A DNA stretch of 64,000 nt, taken from NCBI GenBank assembly GCA_014706295.1, contig JACSVZ010000007.1, positions 62,880,441-62,944,440 of the forward strand, read 5' to 3'. The DNA is from Lycocorax pyrrhopterus obiensis (taxonomy: Eukaryota; Chordata; Aves; Passeriformes; Paradisaeidae). Shown one piece after another: positions 44,223-55,187 of the stretch. Within the stretch, counting starts at the first letter, position 1. Every line of letters begins with the position of its first letter. Position numbers and translations under genes: made by a program. Below the pieces are notes generated by a model. That model saw only the letters and a list, made by a program, of their open reading frames with translations. It made no database searches and was not told the DNA's origin.

Positions 44223-46230
44223 CTTGTGGAATGTCCGTCCTTGGCTTTGCTCTTTTCATGGGAGCTTCCCTAAATTCCGCATCCACAGGGATGGTTATCC
44301 CACCCCACAGGGGCTTCTCTCCCCTCACAGGTGACTCTGCTTCCCCCCTGGACCTGTGCAGGTCCAACTTGTGCTCCTGTTTGCAGCTCTGATCCCAAAA
44401 TCCAGTGCCATGCTCCCATCCCAATCCATGTTCCCGCTGGTGGGGTGATCCAGGCTCTGCTGCCGTCACTGCTCCCAGCTGACCTCAGCCATGGAAGCGC
44501 TCCGGCTGTCCCTGGGGGCACAGCCAGGCTCTGACTCATCCCTCTTTTATAGAAAACTTTTTATGGATGTATCCAAGTCTTCCAAGGGGCCTGCAGGGAA
44601 TGACTCATTCCATCGGAGCCAGCAGGACAGGGACAGGCTCCAACCAGGCAGAGGGAGAGGAGAGTTTTGTCTCTGGAATTCCAGGGAACACCCAGATTCC
44701 AGGTGTTTATTAGGGAAGGTGATGCTTTGTAGCCTGCTGGCTGCTCTTCCCTAATTTTTGGGGGGTTTTTGAGGAAAATCCTGCATTTCCAGGGCGGGAA
44801 GAGCCCAAAGTGTCACCTCCGAGCTGCTCCGTGGGGACACCTGAGCCGAGTCTTGCGTACACACCAGGAGGACGATGGCAATAATTGCCTTTTTCCCTTC
44901 TTTTGGTGTCCCTACGGGATTGTGCCCTGTCCAAGCAGGGTTTGGCTTTGTTAGGCCTGGCCTAGCAGGTCAGGAGACTCTGGTAGCTCAGGGGTCCCTC
45001 GGATCCACCTCAGGCTGGCGGTAAAGAAAAAAAGCAAAATTTTAGCTGTTATCAGCATTTCTGTGTTTTTAACAGAACCGATTTTGTTCAAAAACCCCTC
45101 CAAAACCCCCCAGATTAATTCAATTTAATGCAAAGGAGGTTGTTGGTTTTGGGAAGAAGGAATTTCCTCTGAGGAAATCAAATGGCAGAGCTTGTGGGGG
45201 GCTCCCTTAAAGGCAGAAGATGCCCTGAATTCCCTGAGAATTCCTTAAAATCCAGAACAAGTAGCTTGATTTTTCCAAGGTGTCTTCCTGAGGTTGGGCT
45301 GCTGCTGCAGTTCTTCCCAGGGAAACTCCAGGGAAAACTTTTCCTTGGCTGCCACCTTGTCTTGCCCTCGGAGTTCTTGCTCAGCCAAGCTGCAAGCTCA
45401 GCTTTTCTCTGGTTTAGATGAGGTTTGAGCTTGGTCTGGAGTCAGAATTCGTAAAATCAGGGATCAATTCCCATCGAGTTGGAATTTAGCACAAACGGAG
45501 CTTTTAAAGTGCGGCCCAGGAATCACCTTTGGCTGCAGAAGCTGAAGAAATGGGACCTCTTTCCTTAAAAACCCAAGGAAAATACACTAAATGAGGTTTT
45601 GACTTCCATGTTTTCCCCAAATTTTCCGGATTTACGCCCCAAGGAATTGTTTATCCAAAAGACATAAAATATTTACATTTCCTGACCACCCTGCCAGGAA
45701 ATCCAGATGTAAATAGAATCAGAATTCTATTTTCCAGCCTTTATCAAACCTGGAATTAAATCCAAACCTAGAGCAGGGAATGAGAGGGTACAAAGCAAAA
45801 TCCAGGTTTTTTTCCTCTTCCCTTTTCAAAGGAATGATGTTCCCTGGCACTGCTGTTTGGTCCATGCTCCATTTGTTGAGCTGCAGGAGAATTCCAGAGC
45901 TTTCCCAGAATGGATTGTCTACTCAGCTTCCCAGCTGAAATTGTGGAATGTCCATTGTGGAATCGTGTCCATTGTGGAATCGTGCTGAGAGCAGTTATTC
46001 CCTGAATTTTCAGGGATAAATGGAAGCAGAATCCCGTCAGCTGCTTTTGGCTGTTGCTTCCGGTTCTATTTTGTTCAGGTATTCCAGAATCCAGCTTTTT
46101 GCTGGATCCACAGCGTCACAGGACACAAATATTCCCCTTCCCACTCCTTGGAATAATTAAACCACCCTTAAATTGATTTGTAAATGAGAGGCAGGGATTG
46201 AGTGGAGTTGGTGTCCAAGATGCGCCTAAA
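44223..46230. other. Unique non-coding sequence
   Basis: Apart from the small repeat at 45945, nothing is recognised. A GGTAGCTCAGGGGTCCC string at 44981 is not a tRNA gene. Confidence 0.5.
45945..45985. repeat. Small tandem repeat GTCCATTGTGGAATCGT
   Basis: GGAATGTCCATTGTGGAATC is followed by GTGTCCATTGTGGAATCGTG, an imperfect 18-20-bp duplication. Confidence 0.75.
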
Positions 46231-46470
46231 CCATGGAATCATGGAATGGTTTGGGATGGAAGGGACATAAAAGTCACAATTCCACCCCTGCCACGGGTGG
46301 AAATTCCACTATCCCAGGTTGTTCCAGCCTAGCCCTGGACACTTCCAGGGATCCAGGGGCAGCCGCAGCTTCTCTGGGAAAATTATGCCAGGGCCTCCCC
46401 ACCCTCCCAACCAGGAATTCCTTCCCAATATCCAACCTAAACCTCTCCTCTTTCAGTTTAAAGGAGTTTT
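46231..46470 (-). mobile_element. CR1 fragment, type A, antisense, with intact 3' tip
   Basis: The tip CCATGGAATCATGGAATGGT is followed by GACACTTCCAGGGATCCAGG, GCAGCCGCAGCTTCTCTGGG, CTCCCCACCCTCCCAACCAG and CCTCTTTCAGTTTAAAGG. Confidence 0.93.
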
Positions 46471-46611
46471 GGGAATGTTTATGCTGGAAAAGGATGTTTC
46501 AATCCCAAAAGGCCATGCTAGGACAAGGAGCAGAATTCCTGCAGGGAACGCATGGAGCCAAAACAACTGGGTAAGAAGCAGGGATGGATCAGTTTTGTGA
46601 GGAAAAATCCC

Positions 46612-46738
46612 CTTTATTTATATTATTTTTACTTATATTATTTATTATTTATATTATTTTTAAATTTTATTTTATTTTTATATTATTATTTTTATTATTT
46701 ATTATTTATATTATTTATATTTTTATTCAAAATTCCAT
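46612..46738. repeat. AT-rich TTATTA/TTATATTATT microsatellite
   Basis: A TTTATATTATTTTTACTTAT-type run of about 125 bp. It is similar in motif to 7385-7632 but shorter. Confidence 0.93.
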
Positions 46739-47301
46739 TTTTCCCCATCCATCCAAGTGCCTTTCTCCCTCACTGCTCTTTTTTTTTTTTCCATAGCTCT
46801 GCATTCCTTCGATTTATTTTTTTCCCTCTCTTATTGAAGGAGTTGTCCAACAAAAAGAGCGGCTCCCACTCGAGTGCTCGGCCTCAAAGGGCAGCATTTG
46901 GATTCTGGGCACAAGGAAATCATTCCTGGCCATTTGTCAGGATCTGAAATGCATCCCTGACCCCTCTGGAAAAGCCACAAAAAGCCATCTGCTCATATTT
47001 GCCCTTTTTTTCCCAGTTCAATCCCAGGTTTTGCGTTTTTATTCTGGTTTTTTTTTTTTTTTTAAGGAATCACAGCCTGGGAATGCTCGAGGCAGGGGAA
47101 GAAGAAGCTCTGGGTAAAGCTTCCTTTGGAATTGTCCGCAGGGGGATTCAATTCATCAAGGAAAGGGGGGAGAAATAATTGTGGAATCATTCCCTGCTGC
47201 TGCTGAGCTCAGGGAAAAGGGGAAGCCCGGGAGATGCGATCCTGGCACGGAATACGCGTGAGGAAAAGGAGGAATTGTGGATTTTCTACTGATATCTTTA
47301 C

Positions 47302-47480
47302 TCAGAGGGTGGGGAGGCCCTGGCACAGATTCCCAGAGAAGCTGTGGCTGCTCTTGGATCCCTGGGAATGTCCAAGACCAGGTTGGACGGGGCTTGGAGC
47401 ACTTTGGGATAGTGGAAGGTGTGGAACGGGGTGGGATTTAAGGTCCCTTCCAACCCAAACCATTCCAGGATTCCCTGGCT
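47302..47480 (+). mobile_element. CR1 fragment, type A
   Basis: It contains CAGAGGGTGGGGAGGCCCTG, GAATGTCCAAGACCAGGTTG, GGGGTGGGATTTAAGGTCCC and TTCCAACCCAAACCATTCCA. The CTGCCCATGGCAGGGG box is deleted between AAGGTG and GGAACGGGGT. It forms an inverted arrangement with the antisense copies at 46231 and 48752. Confidence 0.92.
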
Positions 47481-48751
47481 TGCAGGGACCATTCAAACTT
47501 CCTTTTCCTGAGGTGTTTTGCAATCAAAAACGTGGAATAAAACTTTTCCAGCCCACCTGACCCTGGTTTTTCCTGGTTTTCATGAAGATTTGGGCAACTC
47601 CTCTTCCTGTGCTGCTAAAACAGAAACTTAAAAGAATCACGGATGTCTAAAGAGTTTTTTTGGGGGGATTTTTGGGTTGTTTTTCCCTGGAATTTTTTGT
47701 TGATTTGTGGTTTTTTAAGTTGTGTTAAGACCAAGCTTAACTTAAACTCCTCCTGTAACCGATCCTCTGCTGTGAGGCTGACACTCATCCTTATGGAATG
47801 ACTTAATTTCCCAGTTTACCATTCCCACTGCGCTTGTGGAAGGTTTTTATGAAATAAGATATAAAAAATCCTTATTTGAACAAGCAATGCTTTCCTGGGC
47901 ACGTTTTGGAGCAGCCAGGGCATAAAAAGGGAATAATTCAAGAAATTGAAGCCTCTCAGAAGTGCTAAAAGCTGTTTTTTAGGGGCTGGATAAACACTTG
48001 GAGGTTTTTATTGGCAGCAAAATCATCATTTTGGGATACTTGGGATTCGTCTGATGGTAAAAGCAGAAAGAGCCTCGTGAGTTTTTATTAGGATGAGATC
48101 AATCTGAAAAAATATTGGGAGTGAAGGGGATAGATCCATATCTTAGCCGGAATTTCCTGGGTCTAAAGGAATCGTCGGCATCTTTTCAAATCCCCTCGAA
48201 TGCAAATTTGCGCCTTTGGGGCGATAAAAATGAAATGTGGTAATGGAGCCATCCACTTTTGTGGAGTTATTTACAGAGATGGGGTGAAAGCCTTTTTGTT
48301 ACCTTTCAGCAGGAAAAAACGGGAGGCGTTGGAAGGCTCAGACCATGGGAAGATTCGCAGAAAAGTTCTTGAATTCCTGGGATTTCGGAAGGTTTTTAGC
48401 TGGGAATGAGAGGTAGGAACCTTTTTGGTGGACGAGTCTGTTACTCTGGTTTTAAGGAGAAGGAAATTCATCTCTTTATTCACACTTCACACCTGAGGCA
48501 GCAGGAGAGAGCTCTTTTTATCAATTTGCTGTATTTTATTTCCTGTTTTCCTCCAGATTTGTATTTTATTCCAACATAAAGTGGGATCAAACCCGTGGAA
48601 TGCTGTCAATATAAGGAATTGACAACAGGTTTTATGGGATTAATTTGTGCTGAAGGTCATGGTGATTGTGGATTTTTTTTTTTTTTTTGGTGGGGTTTCT
48701 AGCCAGGAAAAAGGGCCTGGTTGGCAAAATCCCACCTGGAATTATTTTCTA
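47481..48751. other. Unique non-coding sequence
   Basis: It contains T-rich runs and the homopolymer at 48668. No gene is recognised. Confidence 0.5.
48668..48687. repeat. T homopolymer
   Basis: About 18 T in a row, followed by GGTGGGGTTTCTAGCC. It lies 65 bp before a long antisense CR1 copy but is not part of it. Confidence 0.8.
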
Positions 48752-49103
48752 GATGATGTGGGATGGCAGGGACAACTTCCACTATCCCAGGCTGCTCCAA
48801 GCCCCAATGTCCAGCCTGGCCTTGGGCACTGCCAGGGATCCTGGGGCAGCCACAGCTGCTCTGGGAATTCCAGCCCAAGATCCCCTCCCCACCCTCCCAG
48901 ACAGGAATCCCTTCCCAATATCCCATCCATCCCTGCCCTCTGGCAGTGGGAAGCCATTCCCTGTGTCCTGTCCCTCCATCCCTTGTCCCCAGTCCCTCTC
49001 CAGCTCTCCTGGAGCCCCTTTAGGCCCTGCAAGGGGCTCTGAGCTCTCCCTGGATCCTTCTCTTCTCCAGGTGAACATTCCCAGCTCTCCCAGTTTGAGG
49101 GAA
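48752..49103 (-). mobile_element. Long CR1 fragment, type A, antisense, about 350 bp
   Basis: It runs from TGGCAGGGACAACTTCCACT through TGCTCCAAGCCCCAATGTCC, GGCAGCCACAGCTGCTCTGG and CCATTCCCTGTGTCCTGTCC to GATCCTTCTCTTCTCCAGGT and GAACATTCCCAGCTCTCCCA. The 3' tip is missing. A 272-residue + frame crossing this copy and the next is an artefact. Confidence 0.93.
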
Positions 49104-49214
49104 CTGCAGCCACCCCGACCTCCTGCAGCAGCTTTGAGTGAAAACCTCCCAGACTGGGAGCACTGGGATTGTTCCCAGTACGAAATGCCCACAAAATCTC
49201 CACCATGGAGAGCC

Positions 49215-49410
49215 AAACACTTCCAGGGATCCAGGGGCAGCCACAGCTGCTCTGGGAATTCCATCCCAGCCCTTCCCCACCCTCACAGCCAGGAATTCCT
49301 TCCCAATATCCCATCCATCCCTGCCCTCTGGCAGTGGGAAGCCATTCCCTGTGTCCTGTCCCTCTGTCCCTTGTCCAAAGTCCTTCCAGCTTTTTCCTTA
49401 CTGGTTCTCA
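49215..49410 (-). mobile_element. Internal CR1 fragment, type A, antisense
   Basis: It starts abruptly at AACACTTCCAGGGATCCAGG, so about 110 bp of the 3' end are missing. It continues through GGCAGCCACAGCTGCTCTGG and CCTTACTGGTTCTCACGG. CR1 inserts by its 3' end, so this copy must have lost that end later or arrived by duplication of a neighbouring copy. Confidence 0.9.
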
Positions 49411-50892
49411 CGGCTCCAAGCCCCGAGCGAGGCTGCGCCGGTGTCACCCTGATTCCTGCAGAAAGAATTCCTGGAGTTCATTGGACCAAATTCCATCTCA
49501 AAATGAGGAAGTGGAATTCCTCTTATTCCCAGCTCTTGGATGTTGCTGCCTGCTGCCCTTGGAACCCTTAGGATGGATTGTGGGATAACTCAGGAGTGAA
49601 ACAAGGGATGGTTCCAGCAGCTCCACCCACATTTTTCCGCCCTCTTTTGTCCGTTTGCGGCGCAGGAAAAACGAGGTCGGATATTCCCACCTGGAAGATG
49701 AGGTGGATTCGTGCCGGGAAGGAATAACAACGTGGCAGTGCCAAGTTTTAGTTTGTGGTGCCTGGAATTGCTCCGTGTGGAGTCATCCCACGTCGGCTTG
49801 GGGGAGTTTGGGCTGTGGGAGAAGGATTTTTCCAGCCTCCAGTTCTGGAATGAGGAATTGGATGTAGGAAGGGGGGGGATGTTCCCTCTCCCTCTCTCTT
49901 TTTAATGAGACGGAACCAAATGTGGGAAATGAAGAGTCTGGATTTAATCCCTGTTTGGATGAGATGGAGATCAAAGAGGAGCCGTCAAAAATCTGTGCAA
50001 CTGCAGCTCCTGTGGAAAAGAAAGGATCTGGAATGGGACAATGACATCATCCGTGCTCTTCCCAAACTCATCCCACAAAATGGGCTTTGTGTCCATGCGC
50101 TCAGGGTTTCCTTGTCCATGTGGAGGTCTCACATTTCCTCTTTTCCAGGGTTTTTTTGTGGTGAAATGATCTATAAAATTTAGGGATTTTCCTGGAGGAA
50201 GAAACCAGGCTTGGAAATTCAGATGTGACGTCACTTTGTCATGGAAGAGAGGATGAGGATGGGATGAGGATGCCCCAAAAATAGGGATTACCAAAAATAG
50301 GGAAGAGGAAACATGAGTTCAGGGCTTGGCTGCCTGGAGGGAGGAGCTGTGCAGGTTTCTGGCTGTATCTGGCGGGGAATTTGGGAGACCTGCCTGTGGC
50401 AAATCCCATGGGAAGCTGGGATTTGTATGTCTGGAAAACCAAAGAGCTGCAAAAGGATCCCAAGAAGCAGCAAACTGGGAGGATTGAAAGCCACCAGTAC
50501 CAATTATTTAGGATTTTTGTCGTCAAAAACGTGTGGAAAACCCCAATGATTTCCTGTAATCTCTTCACCAATCCTTAAAATTCAGTGTTCATGGAAAAAT
50601 GGTCTGATTTATGTTTTTTTATTGAAAATTATTTGTATTATTTAAAATGAAAACAGTTATGGAACCGGAATGTTCATTCCAATAGATGAAATATGAGGAA
50701 GTGCTTCTTCAATTTTAAGAGGCAACATTAAAAAAAAAAAAAAAGTCCACAAGCTTTTAATTATTCTAATTAAAATCCACAAAAATGAAAATTTAATGGG
50801 ATTAAAATCCTGTTATTATAATTTAGTTTTAAAATAAAATTATTTTAAGGCCTTTCCTTTTTCCTCCAACTTTAGGACTTTGCAAATACAAA
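49411..50892. other. Unique sequence, AT-rich at the end
   Basis: 50600-50860 is AT-rich with an A homopolymer. No gene or known repeat is recognised. Confidence 0.5.
50731..50744. repeat. A homopolymer
   Basis: A run of about 14 A within an AT-rich stretch (50600-50860). No retrogene is visible upstream. Confidence 0.75.
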
Positions 50893-51037
50893 GCATGGAA
50901 TCATTAAGGTCGGAAAAGTCTCTGAATCCAACCATTCCCCAGCATTCCAAGGCCACCGCTGCCCCATGTCCCCAGGTGCCACATCCACAGGGATTTGAAA
51001 TCCCTCCAGGAATGGTGATTCCACCGCTGATTATCCC
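50893..51037 (-). mobile_element. CR1 fragment, type B, antisense
   Basis: It contains GCATGGAATCATTAAGGTCG, CAGCATTCCAAGGCCACCGC, TGCCCCATGTCCCCAGGTGC, CACATCCACAGGGATTTGAA and TCCCTCCAGGAATGGTGATT. The 3' tip is present. Confidence 0.9.
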
Positions 51038-51723
51038 AACAAATGGTGCGAAGGAAAAACTTAGACCAGCTTAAGAATCCTGCTCATGGATTTGAAAGTA
51101 AACTCTCACGAAAGCTCAACCCAAGCCAAGATTATTCATAAATTACCTGATTTAATGCTCCTAAAACCCAGAACTCGGCTTCTCCCTGAAGATAAATTCC
51201 ACTTATTGCGATTCCTGCTTTTTTTCCCACTCAATAACCTGCAATCAGTTATCCGATAACGCTCCGGGCAGGCTGAATAATTCATTCCCATCTTTCTCCT
51301 AACGCCGGGAGCCTCTGGAATGGGCTGATTCCCATCTCCTGCTCCATTACGGTGCCATTTAAACCCCCTCAGCCTCCATGACAGCTCTGTGCTTCCCAAA
51401 GGATTCCAGTGAGGAGAGGGAAATGCATTCCTGAAGTTTTTAGCCAGGAATTCCAAATCAAAGGAAAGCGGTGGATTGGAATCTTTGAGATTAAAACCCT
51501 TCATTAGTTTGGGTGAAGCTCATTTTGGGGCAGAGAGCTCAGGATCGTTCACATCCCAAGGATTTGTCTGTGTTTTTCTTGGAGACTTGACCCTAATTGT
51601 TGTTTTTTCCCTGTTCTCACCTCACACCTCAGCAGAAAATTTAAGGGGATTATGGGAATGGACCGTTTTCCCCCCAGTATTCCATGTGAATTCCTGATTT
51701 TAGAGTTTTCTTTGTCTCTCCAG
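51038..51723. other. Unique sequence upstream of the candidate exon
   Basis: 51205-51370 has few GGAAT words and includes CAATCAGTTATCCGATAACG. It leads into the pyrimidine tract and acceptor of the candidate exon. Confidence 0.45.
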
Positions 51724-51839
51724 GTGATTTCTTATGAGCTGGAGCAGAGGAATCTCCTGGATATTGGAAACCTGGAAAACATCTGTCAGAATCAGGAGTC
51801 CAATCAACTCTTAGCATCCATCAGGGAACAGAGATTTCC
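51724..51839 (+). CDS. Candidate internal coding exon (unrecognised protein)
   Basis: This 116-bp segment is the most exon-like piece in the window. It follows a pyrimidine-rich acceptor (TTTTCTTTGTCTCTCCAG) and ends at a good donor (CC|GTGAGTG). The frame reads VISYELEQRNLLDI at the start and QLLASIREQRF at the end. It is rich in Glu, Gln, Asn and Leu like an amphipathic helix or coiled coil, and it lacks the GGAAT-type words that dominate the flanks. The frame meets a TGA right after the donor. The segment starts in phase 0 and leaves two bases over. I do not recognise the protein. It could be a real exon, an exon of a lncRNA, or chance; there is no homology evidence. Confidence 0.3.
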
Positions 51840-52269
51840 GTGAGTGATAAATGCTGGATCCAATATTGGACATCTCCATCCCGAGCCTATCCCATCCTGG
51901 AATTCTGGGGGAGTTATGGGCATTGAAGGCCTCATCCAGCTCCCTTTGCTGTTTGCTCCTGGAATGAGTGATCCTGAGCCGATTTCATCCAGGGCTGAAT
52001 TCCAGCCTATTCCATAAATATTTCCACAATGAATTCCCTCCTGCATAGCAGGAGCACGGAGAATCTGTGATCGGAACAGCCTAAAAAATGCCAATTTTTT
52101 GGTTCACTCCTGTTTTCTCCACAGAAAACCTCGGAATCTTCTGTTTCCTGGGAAATTTTCCTGTTTTGTGACAATTCTAACAAAAGGATGAAGTCAAAAT
52201 CCTCCCGTTTCTGACCCAGCTGGGTTTAAACAAAACAAGAATTTCCTTTTTTCTCTGTGTTCTCTGCAG

Positions 52270-52299
52270 GCCTGAGTTGTGTGAGCGTCGCTGTGGGAG
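52270..52299 (+). other. Possible 30-bp microexon, phase-compatible with 51724-51839
   Basis: A long pyrimidine tract ending TTCTCTGCAG precedes it and GAG|GTGAAA follows. Joined after the candidate exon at 51724-51839, its first base completes a Pro codon and it reads PELCERRCG without a stop. The segment is very short and the donor is moderate, so the support is weak. Confidence 0.12.
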
Positions 52300-52654
52300 G
52301 TGAAAATCAGATCGTTGTTATTTTCTTGGAGCGAAACCGAGGCGTTTTCACTGAGAGAGAAAACAAAACCCGGTTTGGGGCTTGTGGTGGAAACGAAATT
52401 TAAAGGAAAACAAGATCTAAAGATGAAAAGTTTCTCTTCGGCTCTGGTGCGGTTGGAGTTTGGATTTTGGCATTTTCAGTTTAGGAAATTCGGACAGTCA
52501 TAGTGCAGGATTTTCCTTGGAATGTTGTTTACTTCAAAAGCCGTGTTTTCATTGGAAAATGGAGTTGGATGGTAAATCCTGGCTGCCGGAGAGGGAATTT
52601 TTACAGGGGTGTGGTGTGAGAGGGGGAGGGGGAATGGTCTTAAATTGAAAGGGG

Positions 52655-52885
52655 GCAGGGATAGATGGGATATTGGGAAGGAATTCCTGGCTGGGAGGGT
52701 GAGGAGGGGGTGGGATGGAATTCCCAGAGAAGCTGTGGCTGCTCCTGGATCCCTGGAAGTGTCCAAGGCCAGGTTGGACATTGGGGCTTGGAGCAGCCTG
52801 GGATAGTGGGAGGTGTCCCTGCCCATGGCAGGGGTGGAATGGGATGGGATTTAAATTCCCTTCCCACCCAAACATTGTGGAATTC
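52655..52885 (+). mobile_element. CR1 fragment, type A
   Basis: It contains GGATATTGGGAAGGAATTCC, GTGGCTGCTCCTGGATCCCT, GGACATTGGGGCTTGGAGCA and CTGCCCATGGCAGGGG, then TTTAAATTCCCTTCCCACCC. Confidence 0.92.
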
Positions 52886-53910
52886 TGTGAAGCTTTTCCT
52901 GAGTTCCAGCTCCCAGCCCTGCAGGATGCTTGGCAGGGTTTAGGGATGGACATTTCTCCAAATCCCCAATTTTGGGAACAGGAGAGGCTCCGTGTGTTTG
53001 TATCCCACCCCTGGGGACAATCCCTTGCTCAAGGCTTATGAGGAGGAGGAGGAGGAAGAGGAGGAAATCAGAAGAGGGGACTTGGCCTCCAGAGGAACCC
53101 CAGGAGATGATTCCTTCTCTTCTGAAATCCAAGGAAAAGGGAGAAGAGTCCGGATGAGACAATTCCTTCCCTTCATGCACGATCAAAACACCGGGAGCTC
53201 TTTTTGTCGGCTGAGCAGCTCTTCCCTCATGCTCCCCACCAACTTCCAAATGAATCCGATAACGAGGGCCATTAAAATCATTTTTATCCAGGATAATAAA
53301 TGAATCAAACAATTGAACATCTCCAGGATTAATCCTGCAGGGTGTCCACTTCCCGAAGGTGCCTTTAAGGATGCTCAGGATCCACAGCTGCCCTTGGAAA
53401 ACCCCGGCTCGGTTGGATTCTCTGGAAAAGCATCGCATCCCTGAAATATCTAAGTTATTTAAGTCCAGGGATGTGTTCCCTGCTCCGTGTCCTACTTAAC
53501 GTGATGTCAGTGGCTTGGTCGCATTGTGCTCCATGGATAATGGAAATCGGGATTCTGCCATGTTTACAGGGATAAAAGCACGGCATTAAGTGGGGCTGGC
53601 TGTCCCCTGTCCTTCGGGAATGCTCCCACAGCCACCAGCTCTTCCCATGGATGCTTTGGAGCCTGGCATGACCTGCGTGTTGGAAATGGATTTTCCCCAA
53701 TGGAATAAGTGTTTCCTTGCCTTTTTTTTTCCGGTTACAAGTGATTTAAGTGATGCAGCGAGGGAGCTGGGCTAATTCCATGGATTTTGGCAGCTGGCTG
53801 GGGTTCAGACACTGGGAAAGGAGATGTCCGGAAACACAACATGGGCTGGAAGTTGTTTTTCCAAACTGGTGAATATCTAGGGCTTTGGAAAACGGGAATG
53901 CGAGCAGCAG
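52886..53910. other. Unique sequence with a GAG repeat
   Basis: Besides the GAG microsatellite, 53245-53310 (ATGAATCCGATAACGAGGGC, ATTAAAATCATTTTTATCCA) stands out as AT-rich. No gene is recognised. Confidence 0.45.
53038..53068. repeat. GAG trinucleotide microsatellite
   Basis: About ten GAG/GAA units (TGAGGAGGAGGAGGAGGAAG). A short Glu-rich frame crosses it but has no other protein-like character. Confidence 0.88.
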
Positions 53911-54407
53911 GTTAAGGGAAGGGATTCTCCCTCTCTGCTCTGCTCTTGGGAGATCCCACCTGGAATATCGTGGACAGGTGCGGTGTCCCTAAGAAAAGGA
54001 CATGGAATTGTTGGAGCAAGTCCAGAGGAAGCCATGGAGTTGATAAAGGGACTGGAGCACTTTCCCTATGGAGAAAGGCTGGGAGAGCTGGGAATGTTCA
54101 GCCTGGAGAGGAGAAGGTTGAGTGGAGACATTCCAGGGGCTCCAGGGAACTGGAGAGGGACAATTCATCAGGAACTGGTGATGGGACACAGGGAACGGGA
54201 TCAAACTGAAAAAGGAGAAATTTAGGTTGGATATTGGGAAGGAATTCCTGGCTGGGAGTTTGGGGAGGGGTTGGGATGGAATTCCCAGAGAAGCTGTGGC
54301 TGCCCCTGGATCCCTGGGAGTGTCCAAGGCCAGCTTGGACGGGGCTTGGAGCACCTTGGGATGGTGGAAGTTGTCCCTGCCCATGGCAGGGGGTGGGAAC
54401 GGGATGA
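53911..54407 (+). mobile_element. Long CR1 fragment, type A, about 500 bp
   Basis: It reaches farthest 5' of the + copies: CTCTGCTCTGCTCTTGGGAG, TCCCACCTGGAATATCGTGG, GAAAAGGACATGGAATTGTT, GGAGCAAGTCCAGAGGAAGC, GGAGCACTTTCCCTATGGAG, AAAGGCTGGGAGAGCTGGGA and GAAATTTAGGTTGGATATTG, then the usual 3' body. It stops at GGGGGTGGGAACGGGATGAG, so the terminal 30-40 bp are missing. Confidence 0.94.
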
Positions 54408-54965
54408 GCAAACAGAAACCTTGGAAACGGCAGGATTTTAGGACATAAAGGACACTTTTTTGAATGATGGGTGGTTCAGGGATGCAGAAATCCCTGGAAT
54501 ACCTGTGGGGTTGGAATCACTGCTCTGCAGTGCTCCCATGGCCAAAATCTGCGGCTTTTCTGTGATGACAACAACAGGGAGCTCTGTGTTCAGCAGATCA
54601 GGGGTTTGGGACATTGGGTCAGACAGATCAGACAGACTGGAGACAAAAAACTCCCTGGATTTCCAATCTGGCCACTTCAGCTCCCAGAACAAATTTAGCC
54701 GCATCTGTGGTGCCTGGCTGGGTGTCCTGAACTCTCCCTGATGTGGCGGCTGCACGGATTGACCCCGGTGATTTTGGGAGCAGGACGGCAGGGAAGGATG
54801 AGCACAGAGTTGAGAAAATCCACCAAAATCACCCCAAAAGGCTCAAACTTCAGGCACAAACCTCATTGCTGCTCCGGAAACAGAGCATGGGCTCAGGGAG
54901 CACTGAGCACCGGCAGCGAGGAAACTCCACAGGCAAATATTGATAGGACAAGGGGGAACATTTTT

Positions 54966-55187
54966 AACTAAAAGAAGGAAAATTTTGATGGGATATTGCG
55001 AAGGAATTCCTAGATGGGAGGGGGGGAGGCCCTGGAAGAAGCTCTGGTTGCCCCTGGATCCCTGGAAGTGTCCAAAGCCAGGCTGGACAGAACTTGGAGC
55101 AGCCTGGGATAGTGGAAGTTGTCTCTGCCCATGGAAAGGCTTGATCTTTAAAACGCCTTCCATCCCAAACCATTCCATGATTCTCCT
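54966..55187 (+). mobile_element. CR1 fragment, type A
   Basis: It contains GGGATATTGCGAAGGAATTC, GGTTGCCCCTGGATCCCTGG, AAGTGTCCAAAGCCAGGCTG and TTCCATCCCAAACCATTCCA, then TGATTCTCC. A deletion in the middle joins GGCCCTGGAAG to AAGCTCTGG. Confidence 0.91.

Noticed and set aside
44981..45005. GGTAGCTCAGGGGTCCCTCG, resembling the start of a tRNA gene
   Set aside because: The A-box-like words are not followed by a B-box or a cloverleaf; similarity is short and accidental.
48753..49571. 272-codon open frame on the + strand
   Set aside because: It translates two antisense CR1 fragments, and the repeat order explains it.
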